Assembly: GCA_002440235.1 (NCBI GenBank)
Contig: DJRZ01000069.1
Coordinates: 1 to 34,708, forward strand
DNA from: Alphaproteobacteria bacterium UBA6347
GTDB lineage: Bacteria > Pseudomonadota > Alphaproteobacteria > CAAGCB01 > CAG-977
DNA: 34,708 nt
Reading direction: 5' to 3'
The notes under the pieces: model-generated
The model's database searches: none
Told to the model about the DNA's origin: nothing
The model's input: the letters and a program-made list of their open reading frames with translations, nothing else
Shown here: in pieces, positions 5,284 through 13,898 of the stretch
Numbering within the stretch: the stretch's first letter is position 1
Layout: each line of letters begins with the position of its first letter
Made by a program: the position numbers and the translations under genes

Positions 5284-7812
5284 TTATTTCTTTTTCAGCA
5301 CCGCCAAAGCCGCGAACGGCGACGTCGGATCGATTTCCTTTTCGTCGCGCTTCGGGGCTTTGCGTTTTCTGAATTTCGGCTGAATCATCAGGATTTCGGT
5401 TTCCTTCGTTTCCTCGCCGACGGTTTCCGTCTTCGTTTCCTTTGTCACGCGAAAGCCCAGAAAGCCGAACACGTCTTCGGCTTCGTCGCGTTTCAATCCG
5501 GCGATCGACAGCAGTTCCAGCGGCAGGATTTGGGGCTTGCCCTTGTCCTGACGGGTGACTTCGCGCAGTTTGGCGGTAAAACGTTCCATCACGTCGACGC
5601 GGATCGCCCGCGTCCCCGCCAAAGCATACCCCTGCGCCAGATACAGCGCGCGCGGAACGGCGCGGTCGGCGGCGAAAGACATCTTGCCGTCGGTCGCGAA
5701 TCCCGTTTCGTATTGCGTTTTGCCGTTCCAGACTTTCCACAAAATCGCCAGAACGCGTTGCGCCGCGGGTTTCAACAGCATCGGAAAGTACAAATAATCG
5801 CACCCCGTGCGCATGCCCGTTTTCGCCAGCACTTTTTTATCCGCGTCGCCCAATCCCTTCATCAGATCGGCGACCTGTTCGCGCGGCATCGTCCCCAGTT
5901 TTTCGGCGACCTGCCACAAAATCCCGCGGGCGGATCCCGACGCGTTTTCCTCGTCCAGCGTGCGCAAAGCCGCGAACAACGGCGCGATTTTTGCGTTCAG
6001 ATATACTTCCAGCCAGCCGTTCAGACGCGCCTTGACCTGATCGATCTGCGCCTGATCGACCGTTTCGTGAACGCTGACGGTCACGGTCGGGTGCAAGCTG
6101 TCGCGCCCTTTGGCGATTTTTCCCAAAACCTGCCCTTTCCACAGGATTTCCGCGTTGTTTTCCAGCGTGAAATCGTCCTGCGGCGCGGCGGCGATCAAAG
6201 CCGCCCTGTTCTGAAATTCCGCCTGCAAAGCCTTTTCCGCCGCGGAAATCAAAACGCGGTCGGCGAATTTGCCCGCGCCCGTGATCGGTTCGAAACGCAA
6301 ACCGTCCATTTTCCCGACCTGCTGCCCTTCGACTTCGACAACGCCGTCTTCGTCGATTTTAGTGAACAATTCAACTTGTGCTTTCATACCCTTAACCAAA
6401 ACAGATGTACGTCTATCCACGAACCGTTGAGCCAGCTTTTGGTGCAAAGCGTCCGACAGCCTGTCTTCAACCGCCCTCGTCCTTTCACGCCAGTACGCCG
6501 ACCGGTCGATCCATTCCTTTCTTTGCGCAATATACGTCCAAATTCTGATTCCTGCAATACGTCCCGTGACGGTATCGATGTCGCCGTTCGCGTTGTCCAG
6601 AAAAGCGACCTGCTTTTCCATGAAATCCTGCGGCACGCGCCCCGTTTCCAGAATGTGGCGGTAAATCTGCCCGACCAGTTTGGCGTGGGCTTCGGGCGTG
6701 ACTTTGCGGAAATCGGGAATGCGGCACACGTCCCACAGCAAAGCCACCCGAGCGGGACGGTCGGTCAGCCGCGCGATCCCCGCGTCGCGCGCCAGCGCTT
6801 CCAGCACCTGCTGGTCTTCGGCTTTGCGCGCGCCGACCAGACCGGCTTTGTCGGGGCGGACGTTCAGACTGCGGATCAACGCCTCGACCGACGTCGTCCG
6901 CAAATCGGGGTTGCGCCAGAACAGGTGCGGCAAGGGATCGAAGCGGTGTTCCTCGATCCGGTCGATCACGTCCTGCGTCATCGCGGACGCCTCCGCCGCC
7001 GCGCCGAACGTGCCGTCCCGCATGTAGCGTCCCGCCCGCCCCGCGATCTGCGCCAGCTCCGCGGGGGTCAAAGCCCGCATTTTCAGCCCGTCGAATTTGC
7101 GCAGGGACGTAAAGCAGACATGCGCGACGTCCATGTTCAGCCCCATGCCGATCGCGTCGGTGGCGACCAGATAATCGACCTCGCCCGATTGGAACATGTC
7201 GACCTGCGCGTTTCGGGTGCGGGGGCTCAGCGCGCCCATCACGACCGCCGCGCCGCCCTTTTGCCGGCGGATCAGCTCCGCCAGCGCGTACACGTCGGGG
7301 ATTGAAAACCCGATCACCGCCGACCGCGGGGGCAGACGGGTGATTTTCTTGATCCCCGTGTAGGTCAGCTTTGAAAAGCGGGGGCGCGTTTCGATTTCAA
7401 CGTCGGGCAACAGCCGTTTCAACAGCGGCTTGATCGTTTCCGCGCCCAGAAACATCGTTTCCCGCGTTCCCCGCGCGTTCAGCAGGCGGTCGGTGAAGAT
7501 GTGCCCGCGTTCCGCGTCCGCCGCCATCTGGATTTCGTCGACCGCCAGAAACTCGACCCTGCGTTCCGACGGCATCGCTTCGACCGTACAGACGAAATAG
7601 GACGGGGATTCGGGCACGATTTTTTCTTCGCCCGTCATCAGAGCGACGGCGCTTTCCCCTTTGATTCTGACGATTTTGTCGTAATTTTCGCGCGCCAGCA
7701 GCCGCAAAGGGAATCCGATCATGCCCGTGCGGTACGTCATCATTTTTTCGACCGCCAGATACGTTTTGCCCGTGTTCGTGGGTCCCAGCAACGCTTTTAC
7801 GACACTTTCCAT
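5284..7812 (-). CDS. SUV3-like ATP-dependent RNA helicase
   Basis: An 842-residue superfamily 2 helicase of the Suv3 type, known from the mitochondrial RNA degradosome and common in alphaproteobacteria. It opens directly with Walker A (GPTNTGKT, about residues 10-17), followed by Walker B (VDEIQM, about 90), the second RecA domain with TDAIGMGLN, and motif VI (QIAGRAGRY, about 250). The remaining 550 residues hold the Suv3 C-terminal domains and end in a basic, threonine/glutamate-rich tail (KFRKRKAPKRDEKE). It should unwind structured RNA using ATP, in the cytoplasm, perhaps feeding an exonuclease. The ATG at 7812 follows an AAAGGAAAG sequence. It is the first gene of a minus-strand unit with the S4 gene and is divergent from htpG. 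Confidence 0.92.
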   Translation of the reverse strand: MESVVKALLGPTNTGKTYLAVEKMMTYRTGMIGFPLRLLARENYDKIVRIKGESAVALMTGEEKIVPESPSYFVCTVEAMPSERRVEFLAVDEIQMAADAERGHIFTDRLLNARGTRETMFLGAETIKPLLKRLLPDVEIETRPRFSKLTYTGIKKITRLPPRSAVIGFSIPDVYALAELIRRQKGGAAVVMGALSPRTRNAQVDMFQSGEVDYLVATDAIGMGLNMDVAHVCFTSLRKFDGLKMRALTPAELAQIAGRAGRYMRDGTFGAAAEASAMTQDVIDRIEEHRFDPLPHLFWRNPDLRTTSVEALIRSLNVRPDKAGLVGARKAEDQQVLEALARDAGIARLTDRPARVALLWDVCRIPDFRKVTPEAHAKLVGQIYRHILETGRVPQDFMEKQVAFLDNANGDIDTVTGRIAGIRIWTYIAQRKEWIDRSAYWRERTRAVEDRLSDALHQKLAQRFVDRRTSVLVKGMKAQVELFTKIDEDGVVEVEGQQVGKMDGLRFEPITGAGKFADRVLISAAEKALQAEFQNRAALIAAAPQDDFTLENNAEILWKGQVLGKIAKGRDSLHPTVTVSVHETVDQAQIDQVKARLNGWLEVYLNAKIAPLFAALRTLDEENASGSARGILWQVAEKLGTMPREQVADLMKGLGDADKKVLAKTGMRTGCDYLYFPMLLKPAAQRVLAILWKVWNGKTQYETGFATDGKMSFAADRAVPRALYLAQGYALAGTRAIRVDVMERFTAKLREVTRQDKGKPQILPLELLSIAGLKRDEAEDVFGFLGFRVTKETKTETVGEETKETEILMIQPKFRKRKAPKRDEKEIDPTSPFAALAVLKKK

Positions 7813-7835
7813 GACTGAATCTTTCCTTTAAAGGG

Positions 7836-7863
7836 TTGAAATCGGCGCGGCGATCACCTAATT
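7836..7863 (+). promoter_or_regulatory. Candidate heat-shock (RpoH) promoter of htpG
   Basis: TTGAA (7836-7840) and CCTAATT (7857-7863) are separated by 18 bases counted from TTG, close to the alphaproteobacterial RpoH consensus CTTG-N17/18-CYTATNT, though the base before TTG is G and one -10 base differs. It lies about 30 bases before the htpG start codon, which is a usual heat-shock gene. Confidence 0.4.
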
Positions 7864-7892
7864 AAAATCAGTTCTTTCATCAGGAGGTTATA

Positions 7893-9752
7893 ATGTCGGA
7901 AGAAAAAATGCAATTCCAAGCCGAAGTCGGCAAAATTTTGGACATTGTCGTCAACGCCCTTTATTCGGACACGGACATTTTTTTGCGCGAACTGGTTTCC
8001 AACGCGTCGGACGCGTGCGACAAACTGCGCTACGCCGCGATCATGAAACCCGACATCGCCAAGGGCGGCGGCGAATTTAAAATCGACATCACTCCCGACA
8101 AGGACGCGCACACGCTGACGGTCGCCGACAACGGCATCGGCATGAACAAACAGGATCTGATCAAGGATCTGGGATCGATCGGGCGTTCCGGTTCCGCCGA
8201 GTTTTTGAACAACCTGACGGGCGACAAGCAAAAGGACGCCACCATCATCGGTCAGTTCGGCGTCGGATTTTATTCCGCTTTCATGGTCGCCGAAAAGGTC
8301 GAGGTCCGTTCCCGCAAAGCCGGCGAAGAGGAAGGCTGGCTGTGGACGTCGACGGGCAAAGGCGCGTTCACCGTCGCCGAAGAAAAGGACGTTCCCCGCG
8401 GCACTCAAATCACGCTGTACCTGAAACCCGACGCGTACCAATACGCCGAAGCCGCCGAAGTCCGCCGCATCGTGCGCCAGTTTTCCGATCACATCTCCTT
8501 CCCCGTCGTCATGCACTACATGGGCGAAACGGAAACGGTGAACATCGCCGGCGCGCTGTGGACGCGCAACAAAGCCGAAATCACGGCGGCGCAGTACAAC
8601 GATTTCTACCGCCACATTTCGCACGCGTTCGACGATCCGTGGGATATCCTGCATTACAAAGCCGAAGGCACGATCGAATACACGGCGCTGATGTTCATTC
8701 CGACGAAAACGCCGTTCGACATTTTCCAGCCCAACCGCAACGCGCAGATCAAACTGTACATCAACCGCGTTTTCATCACCGACCAGATTCCCGACATACT
8801 GCCGAACTATCTGCGTTTCGTTCAGGGCGTCATCGACACAAAGGAACTGCCGCTGAACGTGTCGCGCGAAATGCTGCAAAAGACCCCCGTTCTGGCTAAA
8901 ATCAAAACGGGCGTCGTCCGCCGCGTTCTGAACGAACTGAAAAAACGTTCCGAAAACGAACAGGAATACGCCGTGTTTTGGGACGCTTTCGGCGCCGTTT
9001 TAAAAGAGGGCATTTTCGAAGACGCCGTCAACCGCGAGGAAATCGCCGGACTGTGCCGGTTTTATTCGACGAACGGCGACGGACTGACGACGCTTGACGA
9101 CTACGTTTCCCGCATGAAAGACGGACAGAAGAGCATTTACTACATCACGGGCGACGATCTGACCGTTCTGCGCAACAATCCGCAGCTGGAGGGATTCGCC
9201 GCGCGCGGGGTCGAAGTGCTGCTGCTGGTCGACCCGATCGACGAATTTTGGCCGCAGGGACTGACGCAGTACAAGGAAAAGACGATCAAAGCCGTCAACG
9301 CCGGCGCTAAAGAACTGGAAACGCTGGCGGTCACGGACGATTCCGGCAAAGCGGAAAAAGCGCCGCAGTCCGATTTGGACGCGCTGACGAAATTCATAAA
9401 AGACATCGTCGGCGACGAAGTCAAAGAGGTTCGCCCGACCGAACGCCTGACGAAAAGCCCCGTCGCGCTGTCGACCGGCGACGGCGAAGCGTCCATTCAT
9501 CTGGAACGCCTGATGAAACAGCACAACCAGCCGTCGCTGTACGTCAGCAACCGCTATTTCGACATCAACCCGCGCCACCCGCTGATTAAAAAGCTGGCGG
9601 CGAAAGTCGCGGCGGGCGACACGTCCGACACGAACAAAGCGTTGGTGCAGGTGCTGTTCGATCAGGCTAAGATCATCGAAGGCGAACCGATCAAGGATCC
9701 CGCGGCGTTTTCGCAGCGCGTGACGGATTTTATGATGACCGCCATGAACTGA
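7893..9752 (+). CDS. htpG: Hsp90-family molecular chaperone HtpG
   Basis: This 619-residue cytoplasmic chaperone has the normal bacterial Hsp90 length and layout: an N-terminal GHKL ATPase domain (NASDACDKLRY near residue 35, DNGIGM near 80, GQFGVGFYSAF near 120), a middle domain (about 220-480, with the NVSREMLQ segment), and a C-terminal dimerisation domain. It binds and remodels client proteins with ATP, often together with DnaK. The start ATG at 7893 is preceded by a perfect AGGAGG at 7882-7887, which implies strong translation. It is transcribed alone: a probable heat-shock promoter lies upstream and a strong terminator follows at 9768-9800. No key residue appears to be missing. Confidence 0.97.
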   Translation: MSEEKMQFQAEVGKILDIVVNALYSDTDIFLRELVSNASDACDKLRYAAIMKPDIAKGGGEFKIDITPDKDAHTLTVADNGIGMNKQDLIKDLGSIGRSGSAEFLNNLTGDKQKDATIIGQFGVGFYSAFMVAEKVEVRSRKAGEEEGWLWTSTGKGAFTVAEEKDVPRGTQITLYLKPDAYQYAEAAEVRRIVRQFSDHISFPVVMHYMGETETVNIAGALWTRNKAEITAAQYNDFYRHISHAFDDPWDILHYKAEGTIEYTALMFIPTKTPFDIFQPNRNAQIKLYINRVFITDQIPDILPNYLRFVQGVIDTKELPLNVSREMLQKTPVLAKIKTGVVRRVLNELKKRSENEQEYAVFWDAFGAVLKEGIFEDAVNREEIAGLCRFYSTNGDGLTTLDDYVSRMKDGQKSIYYITGDDLTVLRNNPQLEGFAARGVEVLLLVDPIDEFWPQGLTQYKEKTIKAVNAGAKELETLAVTDDSGKAEKAPQSDLDALTKFIKDIVGDEVKEVRPTERLTKSPVALSTGDGEASIHLERLMKQHNQPSLYVSNRYFDINPRHPLIKKLAAKVAAGDTSDTNKALVQVLFDQAKIIEGEPIKDPAAFSQRVTDFMMTAMN

Positions 9753-9767
9753 CGGCGTCCGATTTTG

Positions 9768-9800
9768 AAAAAGGGAACCGTTTTCCGGTTCCCTTTTTTA
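9768..9800 (+). terminator. Strong intrinsic terminator of htpG
   Basis: GGGAACCG and CGGTTCCC form an 8-bp stem with a 5-base loop, flanked by AAAAA upstream and TTTTTT downstream. The A/T flanks make it potentially bidirectional, but only htpG reads into it. Confidence 0.92.
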
Positions 9801-9824
9801 GTTTTACGCCGCGCTTTTTTATGC

Positions 9825-9830
9825 TAAAAT
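9825..9830 (+). promoter_or_regulatory. Extended -10 promoter producing a probably leaderless mRNA
   Basis: TGCTAAAAT (9822-9830) is an extended -10 element with a TAAAAT core. The start codon of the next gene begins 8 bases after it, exactly where transcription should start, and there is no ribosome binding site between. The -35 position (9802-9807, TTTTAC) is weak, as is common with extended -10 promoters. Confidence 0.5.
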
Positions 9831-9837
9831 CCGCGCT

Positions 9838-11304
9838 ATGAGTACGTTGGAACAGGCTTTGAACCAAAAAAACGACGCGGACATCGTCCGCAAGGGCGTC
9901 GTGCGCTTCGGCGACGGGGAAAACGATTTTTTCCGCGCGGCGGGCAGAAACGCCGATTTCAAAGCTTTGACCGACATTCTGGCAAAGGTCGCCGAAAGCC
10001 CCGCCCTGTTGAAAAAAATGCGCGACATACCCGCGGACGAACGCCCCGCTTTGGTGATTTCCCACGGGGAGCGGAACAGCTACGGGTATTGCATGAAAAC
10101 CGTTCTGTCCGTTTCAAAAATCGCGGGGACGGGCTATAAAGCCGCGGCTGTTTTCGCGCACGAACTTCAGCATCAGTATCAATTCGTTTTCGGCAACGCG
10201 CAACGGTTCGCGCACGCGTTTTCGCTCAAAGAATCCGTTTTAGAGGCACGCATCGGCGAAGCGGCGGCGGAAACGGCGGCGTATCAGTATCTGTACGACG
10301 TCAGGGACAACAATCCGCAAGCGCGGGCGGCGTACAGGGACGCGTTGAAAAACAGCGGCATGCGGGCTTACGCCGCGGCGCGGGTCAAAGGCGAATCCGA
10401 ACCCGACTGCGTTTTGGCGGGCATGCGCGGCTACGCGGACAACTTGAATCTGGCGCGAATTTACGAAAAAAGCTACCACCCCGAAACCGCGTCGGACGTC
10501 TTCACCGCTTTTTTACGTTCGACGAACGACGTCAGACAGGGGCGGAACGGCTTTATGCTGACCTATGCGGAAATGCGGCTGGGCGGCAACACGCTGGACG
10601 AATGGGACGCGCTGAAAACCCACACGGTCGGCATGACGACGGCGGACTTTGACGAACAAAAAGCGCGCGCCCTGCTGCGTTCCGACGACTTTGCCTACAT
10701 CGGCGAACAAACGGCGAAATTTTTGACGGACGGCGCGAAAGTCTACGAAAGCCTGACGGGCGAACCGCACCCGTTCACCGCGGAAAGAACCGTCGTCAGA
10801 AACAAAGCCGGCTTTTACGATTTGCGAACCAAGGACGGCTTGGCGGGATTGTACAAGCGCGCGCGGGATTTGTTCGCGGCGAAAGAAGACGACAGCCCTC
10901 TGGCGACGTTTTTCTACAAAAACAAAAACGGGCGCGAAGTCTTTTCATTCGACGGCACGAAAAACGGCGGCGTGATCTTCCGCGCCGATTCCGACAGGGT
11001 AACCTCGTCATGCTCTTTCCTGCCCGACAGCATTTTAAGCGAACGGCGCAAAACCGCGGAAAAAATGTTCGTCGAACTGACGGCGGACGAAACGATGAAA
11101 AAGCGGCTGATGAATTTGCAAAAACCGCTGGTACTGGGATTCAAGGCGGGAACGACCGCGACGACATCCACGCCCGACGGCGCGATGATTATCCTAGACC
11201 CGCTGAAAAAACCGGAAAAACTGGCAAAAGACTTCGCGCGGCGGCTGGACGAAATCCAATCCCGCGACATCGCCCTGGCGGCTCGAAAACAATCGGAACG
11301 CTGA
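9838..11304 (+). CDS. Putative zinc metallopeptidase of unknown family
   Basis: A 488-residue protein with an HExxH zinc-protease signature: FAHELQHQYQ puts the ligand histidines at residues 108 and 112 and the catalytic glutamate at 109. A following helix is rich in glutamates (ESVLEARIGEAAAE, residues 132-145), any of which could be the third zinc ligand. There is no signal peptide and no membrane segment, so it should be cytoplasmic. The C-terminal half (about 270-480) is an unrecognised mixed domain. It may belong to one of the putative metallopeptidase families without assigned function, but I cannot name it with certainty. It stands alone between two terminators, and its mRNA appears to be leaderless because a -10 element ends 7 bases before the ATG. 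The substrate is unknown. Confidence 0.8.
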   Translation: MSTLEQALNQKNDADIVRKGVVRFGDGENDFFRAAGRNADFKALTDILAKVAESPALLKKMRDIPADERPALVISHGERNSYGYCMKTVLSVSKIAGTGYKAAAVFAHELQHQYQFVFGNAQRFAHAFSLKESVLEARIGEAAAETAAYQYLYDVRDNNPQARAAYRDALKNSGMRAYAAARVKGESEPDCVLAGMRGYADNLNLARIYEKSYHPETASDVFTAFLRSTNDVRQGRNGFMLTYAEMRLGGNTLDEWDALKTHTVGMTTADFDEQKARALLRSDDFAYIGEQTAKFLTDGAKVYESLTGEPHPFTAERTVVRNKAGFYDLRTKDGLAGLYKRARDLFAAKEDDSPLATFFYKNKNGREVFSFDGTKNGGVIFRADSDRVTSSCSFLPDSILSERRKTAEKMFVELTADETMKKRLMNLQKPLVLGFKAGTTATTSTPDGAMIILDPLKKPEKLAKDFARRLDEIQSRDIALAARKQSER

Positions 11305-11343
11305 CCGGCGCCCCGCCGGAAATTCAAGCTTTTCTCGTATTTA

Positions 11344-11373
11344 AAAGCCCCCGCGTTCGACGCGGGGGGCTTT
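11344..11373. terminator. Bidirectional terminator between convergent genes
   Basis: A GC-rich stem (CCCCCGCG with CGCGGGGG, one bulged G, then G-C and three A-T pairs) has a TTCGA loop. AAA flanks it upstream and TTT downstream, so it serves both the metallopeptidase gene (plus) and the diguanylate cyclase gene (minus). Confidence 0.8.
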
Positions 11374-11379
11374 CCGCTT

Positions 11380-13791
11380 TTATTCCTGCGGCGGTTTGAC
11401 GATCGGCGCGTCGGCATGCAGGGCTTTGGGAATTTTCACCCGAACGACCCCCGGCATTTTGGCGGGGATTTTGACCATTCCGGCGGGCATTTTAATCGGG
11501 ATTTTGCGCATCACGGGGGCTTTGGGCGGCATTTTGATCATCGGCGGGACGGGCATCGGGTTCGTTTCCAAAGGCACTTCCGTTTCAGCCGATTCCCCGG
11601 GTTCGTCAGCCAAAGGCAGGGGCGCGATATCCGGCGGCTGCGCGAAGCCGTCCCGTTCGGACGGCGATTCATCGTCGTCGGGCGGCAGATCGGGTTCGGC
11701 GTAACCGAAAGCGGGGGGCGGCATTTCCTTCGCCGCCGTTTCGTCGTCGTCCGGCGGCAGTCCCGGTTCAGCCGTTTCGATTTCCGCGTCGTCCGGTTCC
11801 GGCGCGGGTTCGTATTCCGCCGCGTCCGCGTTTTCGGACGGCGACGGTTCGTCGTATCCGCCCGCATCGTCTTCTCCGGCGAAATCCGCCGTTTCGCCGG
11901 ACGGCGGTTCGGGAATCGGGGCAAAGTCCTGTTCCGCCCGTTCTTCGGTCGCGAAATCGTCCGGCGCGTCGTCGTCATACGCCGTTTCGTACTCCGACTC
12001 CGGTTCGTATTCCGTCGCCGCGTCGGGAATTTCGGGCGTTTCGGCGTCCTCGTAACCGGCGTATTCCTCTTCGCCGCCGTAGGACGCGTCGTCTTCGTCG
12101 ACGGCGGGCGGAGGAACGGGCGCGGGCGAAACGACCGGCGCGGCGGGCAAAGGCTGCGCGTCCGCCCCCTGCCTGTCGACGGGGATCGCTTTGTCGGGCG
12201 TGAAGTAATACGGCGGTTCGTTTTTAATTTTTTCGATGTCTTCGCCGTCGGGCTTGGGCAAATCTTTGTTCGGACCGTCCGATTCGTACACGACGACCTG
12301 ATTTCTGCCGTTTTCCTTTGCGACGTACAGGGATTCGTCGGACATTTTCAGCATTTCCGCGACGTCGTCCGTCACGGTCGACGACACCAGCCCGATGCTG
12401 ACGGTAAATCGGACGTCTTCGTTCTGTTCGTTTTTCACGACCAGTTTTGAAATTTTGATGCGCAGACGCTCCGCGACGCGGAAACCGTTTTCAATCGTGG
12501 CTTCGGGCAGCAGAATGACGAATTCTTCGCCGCCGAAACGCGCGATGATGTCGGATTCGCGCAACGTGCGACGGCAGCAGTCCGCCAAAGCCTGCAACAC
12601 CAGATCGCCCACCGCGTGACCGTGCGTGTCGTTGACGTTTTTAAAGTGGTCGGCGTCGATCATGAACAGGCAGAACGGGTGGTTGTACCGGCGGGAACGC
12701 TGAACCTCCTTTTTCGCCAATTCTTCGAACTGGCGGCGGTTGTAGCATTTCGTCAGCGGATCGCGCGTCGCCTGATCGAACAGCTGCATTTCCTTTTTCT
12801 TGCGGTCGGTAATGTCCTGAAAAGCCATGTAAAGCGCGATTTCGTATTCGAAATCGATGACGCGGGCGGACAGCAGCAGCCAGAACGGGTTGCCTTTGCG
12901 CGGTTTGACCAGAAATTCGAAATCGTCGACGACGGGGTTCTTTTCCAGCTTCGCCAGCAGTTCGGTTCTTTTCGACGGATCGGCAAAGTAGTCGACCGTT
13001 TTGAAACGTCCGGGGTGCTTGACGTCCAGACCGAACAGATCGCCCGCTTTGTTGTTGATCAGCATCAGCTGATCGTCTTTCAGCCGCGAAATGATGATCG
13101 GGAAAGGCGACATCTGAATCATCAGACGCAAACGTTCCTTGCTTTCCTCCGCCGCCTGTTCCAGCGTGTCGAACTGATGCGCCATCAGGTTGTTCGAAAT
13201 CAGAATGAATCCGCACATGATCGCGATGAACAGGAACGTTTCAAACGACGGCGACAGCAGGCTCTGCCCCCACGACATCAGCGCCAGCAGCTTGTACAAC
13301 AGCAAAAAGACGCAAAACCACCCCGTGATGACGAAGCCGATCGAATTGCGCAGGGCTTTTCTGCGCCACAGCGACGCCGCCAGAACGCCGTAGCCCGCCG
13401 TCGACAGCGCGAACGACAGCGTCAGCGTGTCCGCGTCGTGCATGACGATGACGACGTACCAGCTCCACACGGCGGCAAGCAGACACGACGACAGCGTGAC
13501 CGTAAAGTTGAACAGCTTGACGCCTTTGATTTTCAAACCGCCCGCCGCCAGAAAAATCGCCGACCACAGGCACAGCGTCAGTTTCGCGGCGTAATAGTAA
13601 TCCGTCGGCATCAGCGACGCCGCCAACGCCAGCACTTTGGCGACGAACAGAAAAGCGAACCCGAAGAAAACCAGCCTGACGGCGGCGGCGTAATCCGTCA
13701 TGCCTTTCAGATACTGCAAAGCCGCCAGCAAGCCCACCAAGCTGAGCGATACGGGAATCAATCCGGCTGTAGAGGTGACTGTCGTTTCCAT
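11380..13791 (-). CDS. Membrane-bound PAS-GGDEF diguanylate cyclase with long disordered tail
   Basis: About 803 residues in four parts. Residues 1-210 carry about seven hydrophobic segments, a membrane sensor module. Residues 220-340 are a PAS-like domain ending in ALYMAFQDITDRKKKE. Residues 345-504 are a GGDEF domain with the active-site GGEEF at 420-424 and an intact RxxD product-inhibition site (RESD, 411-414), so it should make cyclic di-GMP from two GTP. The last 300 residues are of low complexity: first very acidic and proline-rich, with the repeat AEPxLPPDDDE, then a basic segment with repeated KIPxKMP-type units. I know no named domain there. No EAL domain is present. The start is uncertain: ATG at 13791 is preferred, TTG at 13803 is possible. 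It has its own promoter and is divergent from the next gene. Confidence 0.9.
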   Translation of the reverse strand: METTVTSTAGLIPVSLSLVGLLAALQYLKGMTDYAAAVRLVFFGFAFLFVAKVLALAASLMPTDYYYAAKLTLCLWSAIFLAAGGLKIKGVKLFNFTVTLSSCLLAAVWSWYVVIVMHDADTLTLSFALSTAGYGVLAASLWRRKALRNSIGFVITGWFCVFLLLYKLLALMSWGQSLLSPSFETFLFIAIMCGFILISNNLMAHQFDTLEQAAEESKERLRLMIQMSPFPIIISRLKDDQLMLINNKAGDLFGLDVKHPGRFKTVDYFADPSKRTELLAKLEKNPVVDDFEFLVKPRKGNPFWLLLSARVIDFEYEIALYMAFQDITDRKKKEMQLFDQATRDPLTKCYNRRQFEELAKKEVQRSRRYNHPFCLFMIDADHFKNVNDTHGHAVGDLVLQALADCCRRTLRESDIIARFGGEEFVILLPEATIENGFRVAERLRIKISKLVVKNEQNEDVRFTVSIGLVSSTVTDDVAEMLKMSDESLYVAKENGRNQVVVYESDGPNKDLPKPDGEDIEKIKNEPPYYFTPDKAIPVDRQGADAQPLPAAPVVSPAPVPPPAVDEDDASYGGEEEYAGYEDAETPEIPDAATEYEPESEYETAYDDDAPDDFATEERAEQDFAPIPEPPSGETADFAGEDDAGGYDEPSPSENADAAEYEPAPEPDDAEIETAEPGLPPDDDETAAKEMPPPAFGYAEPDLPPDDDESPSERDGFAQPPDIAPLPLADEPGESAETEVPLETNPMPVPPMIKMPPKAPVMRKIPIKMPAGMVKIPAKMPGVVRVKIPKALHADAPIVKPPQE

Positions 13792-13825
13792 CGCGCTACT
13801 CAAAGATAATTTTCTTTTAATCTTA

Positions 13826-13853
13826 TTTATAGTATATTACTGTTGCGGAGCAA
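13826..13853 (-). promoter_or_regulatory. Promoter of the diguanylate cyclase gene
   Basis: On the minus strand TTGCTC (13853-13848) and TATAAA (13831-13826) are 16 bases apart. Transcription would start near 13819, about 28 bases before the ATG at 13791. The AT-rich core also holds TATAGT/TATATT on the plus strand, which could serve the divergent gene at 13899. Confidence 0.5.
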
Positions 13854-13898
13854 AGCGATTTCGCCGATTTTGAAAAAAAACATCGTCAAGGGTGTCCC

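Noticed and set aside
5047..7305. A 752-codon open frame on the plus strand opposite the helicase gene
   Set aside because: It is the mirror of a clear SUV3-like helicase with intact motifs. Its translation is rich in R, F, Q, H and D without any domain, typical of antisense frames in this codon usage.
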